NCBI RefSeq assembly: GCF_023101765.2
Contig: NC_064237.1
Span: 11,204,199 to 11,268,198, forward strand
DNA: 64,000 bases
DNA from: Spodoptera frugiperda
Lineage: Eukaryota > Arthropoda > Insecta > Lepidoptera > Noctuidae
Direction of reading: 5' to 3'
Each line of letters begins with the position of its first letter. Within the stretch, counting starts at the first letter, position 1. This document shows positions 58,323 to 64,000 of this stretch, piece by piece. Both the position numbers and the translations under genes were made by a program. A model generated the notes under the pieces. The model made no database searches and was not told where the DNA came from. It saw only the letters and a list, made by a program, of their open reading frames with translations.

Positions 58323-58611
58323 AAGTGTGGGAAAGCCATGCTTCGGCACGAATGGACCGGTTCGACCGGAGTGATACCACGGCCTCCCAGAAAACCGACG
58401 TGAAACAACGATTACGTTATGTTTCCTCGTATGAGTGAGGTTGCCAGAGGCCCAATTCCTTCCCTGCCCAATCTTTCCAATCCCTGATTTCCCAACCACC
58501 CTTGAATTCCTAACATTCAAAAGGCCGGCAGTGCATTTGTAACGGTGTTTCGGGTGTCCATGTGTGACGCCGATTGCCGTCATCTCGTCTCCGACGCCTT
58601 TTGTTGCGAGA
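58323..58611 (+). repeat. Dispersed repeat (family F), near full length
   Basis: AAGTGTGGGAAAGCCATGC, GACCGGTTCGACCGGAGTG, AAAACCGACGTGAAACAACG, GAGGTTGCCAGAGGCCCAA, AAAAGGCCGGCAGTGCATTT and GTTTCGGGTGTCCATGTG occur in family order, about 290 bp. The 122-codon minus frame 58290-58658 is a shadow. Confidence 0.85.
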
Positions 58612-59123
58612 AGTGTTAGGTAAAGGTGCACATAAATATGTATACAATTGACACACACTTTTCATGTAATTAAATTATATTAAGTACTTAGATAAGTACC
58701 TAGTATAATTAAAGAACGAGAATTTTGTAAATAAGTAGATACTTACTTAAATTTAAAGTAGATACTTACTTACTAAATTCTCTTTTTTTAGTAAAACACG
58801 ATGAACAAGTATACTTTTTGACACCGTGTATTTACAGTAAGGGTTTTGAAACGTCCTTGTTCTCATTTCATAAATAAATAGAGTAAACATTATTCACACT
58901 TAATTAAAACATTACCCGGAAATAATATGGTCAAAGTGACATACATGGGGTCAAAGTGATATATTTGTGACGTCACGATAATATGTTACATTGATAACGC
59001 TGCAATAACACTTATTTACACGTGTTTCTAAGTACATATAGGTGTATATCTGCTTATATGTAAACTATGAGTTAATAGAAAAATTAAAATAAATTGGCTA
59101 CTATAGAACCATTTTCTTTAACC
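58612..59123. other. Regulatory-like motif cluster; no gene
   Basis: AT-rich with the paired GGTCAAAGTGA motifs and CRE-like palindrome at 58929-58976 (separate entry). Confidence 0.4.
58929..58976 (+). promoter_or_regulatory. Two nuclear-receptor-like sites and a CRE palindrome
   Basis: GGTCAAAGTGAC at 58929-58940 and GGGGTCAAAGTGAT at 58947-58960 resemble HNF4/USP-type direct repeats with one-base spacing. GTGACGTCAC at 58967-58976 is a perfect CRE-type palindrome, present again at 59947-59956. The function is not established. Confidence 0.3.
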
Positions 59124-59267
59124 TTTTTTTGAGAGGGAGAAATCATCCAATGTCTTCTTGGGCTAGGCGAGTAGGAGTGTTAGACTATTATTAACCAAAA
59201 CCACCCCGTTCCTACTCCTGCTTTTCAAGCCCGAGCCCCGGTAACCCGCTAGGCAGTCCTTAGTTCG
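59124..59267 (-). repeat. A-tailed SINE (family A)
   Basis: T-run, GAGAGGGAGAAATCATCC, TCTTCTTGGGCTAGGCGAG, CAAAACCACCCCGTTCCTACTC, CAAGCCCGAGCCCCGG and CTAGGCAGTCCTTAG. It has small deletions in the tail half. Confidence 0.85.
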
Positions 59268-60048
59268 CTTATAGCCTACGGCCATAACATAACTATGTAA
59301 TAAAAACCGAATGTACACGAACCTCTTTCCAATAAAAACATACTTCTAAAAAACATTTCTCTCTGATCCGATAGCCTCTCACTATCACATCCAATTACCG
59401 ACCTCTTAAAACAGCTCCAATTAAACGCACGAAACACGAAAATACACCCCAGATTCCGTTAATCAATATCCGTGAACAATGATGATTATAATCGTCTGTT
59501 CCTGGTCAATAACATGCAACAATCAAGCATTGGGTAAATAGCTCCATAGGGCCCATGAAAAGGGGCTCCTGAACAAAGGGCTCCGAAACGTTTTCCTATT
59601 GTTATGGCACCGAAACAAAGAATAGCTTCGTACAAATAATTTACTTCACAATTGTTGAGGAATATCTGATGGATGAACGATGGATTGGAAGAGCGGGATG
59701 GAGATATAGGAGGTTGTAGTTTTATCTCTTTCTGTTACGAAGGAAGTTATAAAAATGTTAGAGGTGAAATGTGGGTGTTTTCTAGTTATGCGTCTACATT
59801 TATCTGAACAGATAAATATAGGTTTGTTAGTTTAGTTAAGTTGGTATTGGTGTACCGTGGGTGTTACATGTAATATTATACTCCTCTGATATCCCTCTGG
59901 ATTTATATATAAAATTCTTATCTATATCCTTCGGGAAATAGAAGGCGTGACGTCACTTATGTTGCTTTTGTATTATACCATACAAATATTACACCAACAA
60001 TATCATGCGTCATATCTTTACAATGTCTTAAATACGAAAAATATATGT
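59268..60048. other. No gene recognised
   Basis: AT-rich, with a second GTGACGTCAC palindrome at 59947-59956. Confidence 0.35.
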
Positions 60049-60131
60049 GCAACGTCACGCCTTTTATCCTCAAAGGGTAGGCAGAGGTGCACATTACGGC
60101 ACGTAATACAACTGTATAATATACACCAACT
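60049..60131 (-). repeat. SINE family C, tail fragment
   Basis: GCAACGTCACGCCTTTTATC, GGGTAGGCAGAGGTGCACAT, TACGGCACGTAATACAACTG and TATAATATACACCAAC match the tail half of 52778-53085. The tRNA-like head is missing. Confidence 0.7.
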
Positions 60132-60689
60132 ACGAAAAACATAGAAGAAAGAAAAAAAGAAAGTATGAAAAACAGTTTATTTGCACCGATTACATAAATA
60201 ATAATCATTAATTATTGATAAAATAAAAATAAAAGCATAAACGGCGTAAAAAGGCTCGAGCCGCGGCGCTGATTTACGGAATAGCGACGAATATAAATTG
60301 CAAACCTAAATCACTCTTAATAACAAACCAATCACCACATGAATAAAACAAAACATCACATAACGATGCTCAAAACACTCACAATACCTCAATAGTACGT
60401 ACGTTACACCGTCACAGTGGCACCGTGGCGATCAACAGCCCTCACGGAGCTCACACAGGGCTGTAAGGGCACAACATTGGCACGAGGGCCCTCCGTCACT
60501 CCGTCCTCACGTGCACTCCACCGGCCACCGAAGCACGTATCGATCCGTTGCAATCGCCCGCTATTAATATCATAGGTAGCGATGGTGAATGCGTTTCAGG
60601 AATTATGGTTTTGTATAGAGTTGTTGTATGTTGATGGTTATTATGTAATTATTTTTGTGTCAAAAGGTGTTTTCTGAAGAGATTCTTTG
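60132..60689. other. G+C-rich patch at 60400-60560, otherwise unassigned
   Basis: 60400-60560 is clearly G+C-rich (AGTGGCACCGTGGCG, AGCCCTCACGGAGCTC, GAGGGCCCTCCGTCACTCCG, CACTCCACCGGCCACCG) with a mirrored CAGCCCT...AGGGCTG pair (CACACAGGGCTG). I found no reading frame or splice border in it. Confidence 0.35.
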
Positions 60690-60849
60690 TTTTTTTTTTT
60701 TGAGGAGGAAAAGTAATCCGATGACTCCTCCCGCCTTGGGCGAGGTGAAACTGAGTACCAGACTCTTACTGACCAAAAACCATCCCGTTCCTACACCTGC
60801 TTTTAGAGCCGTAGCCCCAGTACACCCGCTAGGTAATCCGCAGCTCCGG
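60690..60849 (-). repeat. A-tailed SINE (family A), full length
   Basis: T-run, GAGGAGGAAAAGTAATCC, ACTCCTCCCGCCTTGGGCGAGG, CAGACTCTTACTGACC, CATCCCGTTCCTACACCTGC, AGCCCCAGTACACCCGCTAG and CCGCAGCTCCGG. Both overlapping frames here (60655-60861, 60660-60896) are shadows. Confidence 0.9.
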
Positions 60850-61570
60850 TTAGGGTTATAGTTTGGGATATAGGTATAGTTGGTTATAGTAAACATTACA
60901 ATGGGCTTTAAATATTGTCAGTTCTGAGTATCAGATGAATATTTTAACCCCTCTTCTATAATTTCCGTGTAAAATATTTTCAAAAACAGATCTCTATCTT
61001 TCATGACTTCAAACTTTATACTACACCAGGCACCTACAATTTATATTAAAGAAAGATGGTACCGAAGCTAAAAATAAATAAGTACATTGAAACACGGTTT
61101 TAGAACGTCAGCGAAAGAACATGACAGTAAAACTAATTACTCATTTTAATCCGCACAAGACACAATTCTCTTCACATATTCAAATTCAAATAAAGAATAA
61201 CAAAAAAAGCAATAACTTGCCAGCCAGTATTTGTTAATCACATATTATTATGTACATTGGGAGCAACCCTATCGAGCACTGGACAAAAAGCCCGCGGTAC
61301 TGGGGACCTTTCAAATATATTGCGGACAACGGCTAGGGTTTCAACAAATTCATTAGTGTGTAGTTTAATGATCCCGGCTCATGTTCCCATGTATACTTGT
61401 ATAGACCATGTATTAATATTGAATTTGATTGTTTTGTCAATATGTGCGGTGGAATTGTGAATTAATAGGAATTGTTATTTGTAGTTGTGTGGTTGATAAG
61501 TATAAGGATATTTAATTATAGGTTTTGTATTGAACTCAAATGCAAAAGGAAGTATAATACTTGTCGATAT
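60850..61570. other. No gene recognised
   Basis: AT-rich; the 67-codon plus frame at 61257 has no domain. Confidence 0.35.
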
Positions 61571-61756
61571 TATCTATAATATAAAAATAAGTCGGGTTTT
61601 CCTTCCTAACGTTATAGCTCCAGAACACATGAACCGATTTTTCTCAGTTTTGCATTAGTTGGAAACGTCTCAGGCTCCGTAAGGTTTATAGCATAGAAAA
61701 GCAGGAAAACAGGGAAAATCGAAACGGAGTTTGCCGGGTTTGCTAGTAGTATATAG
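61571..61756 (-). repeat. Dispersed repeat (family G), inverted copy
   Basis: The plus strand reads AAAAATAAGTCGGGTTTTCC, TTCCTAACGTTATAGCTCCAG, CATGAACCGATTTTTCTCAG, TCAGGCTCCGTAAGGTTTATAGC, GAAACGGAGTTTGCCGGG and TTTGCTAGTAGTATATAG. It is the reverse complement of the family at 36991-37184, without the long T-run. Confidence 0.65.
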
Positions 61757-62552
61757 ATTTAAACATAAAGTTAATCTTTTGATGTCTCCTACACACAAAA
61801 AACTACTACTCACATTTAGATAAGACTTTGCAAACAAATAGACGAATATAAATATTTTTTTATAGGTAAGGTTCCTAAATTAATGTTATTGCAGACGAAG
61901 TTAGGGGAAAGCACTAGTTCTAAATATGTAGAACATAGATAAGGCCTGGCTTTTGATATATTGGCCTATATTTCAAATTAATAGCCTAAATAACCGATAG
62001 TTCATGTGGAACACTACATTGAGACATTCACGACAGAACTATGTCACGGACTAATTACAAATAGCTTTTTAATTACGTCAGACTTTGATGTTATGTTATT
62101 TGTATTATATTTAGTTGGTTAAAGTTTGTTAAGTTATGAATTCAAACATACAATATTACAATTGTGACGACACATGACAAGTGACAGATGACAGAAGTCG
62201 CACATGACGGCTGACGTCATAAAATCCTACATCGCACATGTGAAGTTTACATGCGAATAAACATGGATAAAAAATCCCAACGAACAACAGTTGGGCAGAA
62301 AGCCCGCCAGGCATGATCACCTCGCCTGGTCGGAGGATCCTACTTTTCTTAGGGAACTTTATTCACTGTTCCCTAAACAGTCAATTTGATTATACAACAT
62401 ATGTACCTACCTATACTGCCCTGCTTATTGTAAGAAAGAAGAATTTTTAAGTATCTCCTCTGTGATTGCTTTATCACTTACCTTAACATGACGCGTCTGA
62501 CCGTTTGTTCTTACCCTATAAAAATAAAATTACGAAAAGTACCTTCATAATA
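61757..62552. other. No gene; TGAC-rich cluster and small hairpin
   Basis: TGAC occurs six times in 62165-62215. TTAGGGAAC (62349-62357) and GTTCCCTAA (62368-62376) form a perfect 9-bp stem with a 10-base loop. 61893-61920 (GCAGACGAAGTTAGGGGAAA, GCACTAGT) is an RTE-like scrap. 62474-62478 holds a minus-strand GTAAGTGAT donor-like site without further support. Confidence 0.35.
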
Positions 62553-62629
62553 CAGACTCGGGCCGAGGATCGATACCGAGACCTCTTACTCTCCAGTAAC
62601 ACTTGAGACCACTCGACCGAAGCAGATAC
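62553..62629 (-). repeat. tRNA-like SINE head
   Basis: The minus strand has CTTCGGTCGAGTGGTCTC (A-box-like) and GGTCTCGGTATCGATCCTCG (B-box-like), the head of a tRNA-derived SINE related to family C. No complete cloverleaf or body is present, so it is not a tRNA gene. Confidence 0.6.
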
Positions 62630-62903
62630 TCTATTAACTTTTGTGAAATATCTAGCCGACAAGACTTTCAGTTTACCTTTGAATATTATTCTTTTTTGTA
62701 ACTTGAGTCTTTGAGCTTTGATAAATACTTGGGAAAATTAATAACACGAGGCGGTCTAGCCGTTCTTGAGATTTGCGCTTAGTAACAGTTTTTATGGTAT
62801 TCATATGGAATACTTGACAAAAATTTTTTGGAACAGTGAAAAATGCACAGAAAAGTTGATGTTATAGTGTATATTATTCGCTTCTGCTTTCCCCTTTGGT
62901 GAT
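62630..62903. other. No gene recognised
   Basis: AT-rich; ends with CCCCTTTGGTGAT (62891-62903), the left target duplication of the next SINE. Confidence 0.4.
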
Positions 62904-63043
62904 CCGGAGCTGCAGACTACCAAGCAGATTTACCGGAACTCCGGCTCGAAAAGCAGAAGTAGGAATGGGGTGGTTTTTAGTCAGTAATAGTCTCGCATCA
63001 CCTAATGCGAGAGAAGTCATTGGATGATTTTACCCCCTTAAAA
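62904..63043 (+). repeat. A-tailed SINE (family A) with target duplication
   Basis: Plus-strand copy: CCGGAGCTGCAGACTACC, AGCAGATTTACCGGAACTCC, GCTCGAAAAGCAGAAGTAGG, GGGGTGGTTTTTAGTCAGTA, GCGAGAGAAGTCATTGGATG and TTACCCCCTTAAAA. The flanks CCCCTTTGGTGAT and CCCCATTTGGTGAT (63044-63057) are a target duplication of about 13 bp. The middle is shortened. Confidence 0.9.
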
Positions 63044-63057
63044 CCCCATTTGGTGAT

Positions 63058-63464
63058 TAAAAAGCATGATGTTATATGAGTCAATTTATAATAATTACCA
63101 TAATATCCCTTAAATCAAACGCGATACTCAGCAATAACTCTTAACTTAACTCTTAATATATCCTCTATTACCTTTCAAGACCCCGTCAAGAATAGACTGA
63201 TGATAATGTTCACAAAAACGCATTGCTGCCGTGCAGTAAGCGAGCATAATGCCGCGTCCTCACGACATAGCTTGTCAACCGCGAAGTCCTTTCCATGAAT
63301 CACTAGGCTTTCATAAAGACGGCTTTATCCTTGTCACTAGAAATGAAGAACATGGGGCGGCTTACTGCCTGTACCCATGCAAGAACTTGGGGTAAAGAGT
63401 AAGAGACAGGAGGGCAATAGTTCTATTTTAATGTTACGTAGAAGGTCCAAATTAAAAGTACCGT
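63058..63464. other. No gene recognised
   Basis: Mixed sequence; no exon or repeat identified. Confidence 0.35.
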
Positions 63465-63645
63465 TAATCGGCGAGTTTGCATGAAAAGATAGACAGTCAT
63501 CAGCTGTTGATGAAGCGAAAGAGGTATAGAGGTAGAGGTAAGATTCGTAGCAATAAGGGATTTTTGATTTTTATACCCCGTCATCAACTCTATTGGCGTC
63601 CCATTGCCTACCCCCATGGGACACAGGCAAGAGGTTATGTATGTT
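63465..63645 (-). repeat. Lepidopteran dispersed repeat (family B), inverted copy
   Basis: The plus strand reads TAATCGGCGAGTTTGCATG, GTTGATGAAGCGAAAGAGG, AAGATTCGTAGCAATAAGG, TGCCTACCCCCATGGGACAC and GCAAGAGGTTATGTATG, the reverse of the family at 27629-27772. The 64-codon minus frame here is a shadow. Confidence 0.75.
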
Positions 63646-64000
63646 GATACTGTAGTGGTCTAAGGTAACATGAAACAAAATGTGTGAACTTCTGTAAAAT
63701 TTTAAGTTTGTAACTACTCAGAGTCTTTTAATGGTTAATTAAACCAGTCCTTAGCAATTTATTTCGATACAAAATCGTTAAATCATCTCGGAGTGCGGCA
63801 GTAAGTGTATTAAACAAAGTGACATTCGATATCCGACCTTCCTCACTATGAAATAAAAATTGTTTTACTTTACCACAAGTTCTTATCTATTAAGGTTAAT
63901 ACACAAACTTCACTAGCCAATGCGATGCACCGTATCTGTACGACAATTTATTCAACGGTGCTAGTTCCGACTTAGTACCGAATAAATTGTGCCGATAACA
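63646..64000. other. No gene recognised
   Basis: AT-rich to the window edge; no exon or repeat identified. Confidence 0.35.

Noticed and set aside
58290..58658. 122-codon minus-strand frame
   Set aside because: It lies across a family F repeat and reads its reverse strand.
62553..62629. tRNA gene
   Set aside because: Same reasoning; acceptor and anticodon stems do not pair convincingly.
1..64000. CRISPR arrays, bacterial operons or phage genes
   Set aside because: No regularly spaced direct repeats and no dense coding; the sequence is clearly eukaryotic nuclear DNA.

Overview
This is chromosomal DNA from an insect, almost certainly a moth or butterfly (Lepidoptera), most likely a noctuoid moth. 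The evidence is a low G+C background, very low gene density, short scattered open frames without domains, spliceosomal exon borders (GT...AG), and many dispersed repeats of lepidopteran type: an A-tailed SINE with 15 copies, two tRNA-headed SINE families, RTE-like and other retroposon 3' ends, foldback elements and hAT/P-type DNA transposons. The noctuoid placement rests on my recognition of the dominant SINE and is not proven.

Two genes can be supported, both on the minus strand. (1) 17939-18031 is the first coding exon of lethal(2) giant larvae, l(2)gl. It encodes the 28 N-terminal residues beginning MLKFIRGKGQQPSAERQKL and has a good acceptor and donor. I see no later l(2)gl exon, so the next one must lie beyond the left edge and 1-17938 would be a single large intron. 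(2) 19987-20821 is a complete two-exon gene for a 217-residue MADF-BESS DNA-binding protein, with intact frame, matching splice phase and a polyadenylation signal. A third, weak candidate is a 32-codon exon at 13593-13688 on the plus strand with a lipocalin-like GxWYEI motif.

The rest is intron or intergenic DNA, layered with repeats. 1-11 kb is AT-rich with a possible promoter and leader exon near 4.9-5.1 kb. 11.4-12.4 kb is a long dispersed repeat ending in a 344-bp near-perfect inverted repeat. 14-18 kb holds a SINE and a foldback element. 21.7-27.8 kb carries SINE copies, a perfect X-box motif and RTE pieces. 27.9-28.9 kb is a 991-bp element with 20-bp terminal inverted repeats and nine TGGCCA motifs. 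32.1-34.3 kb is a 2243-bp composite bounded by hAT-type ends and an exact 8-bp target duplication; inside it a P-element transposase fragment is joined almost base-to-base to a hAT transposase fragment. 34-64 kb is mainly SINE and retroposon debris with a few CpG-rich promoter-like islands (48.4-48.7 kb and 56.7-57.0 kb).

No rRNA gene, functional tRNA gene, CRISPR array or bacterial operon is visible. Most open frames above 60 codons lie in repeats or in non-coding DNA. The most unusual object is the P/hAT composite, followed by the 344-bp foldback and the TGGCCA-rich element.
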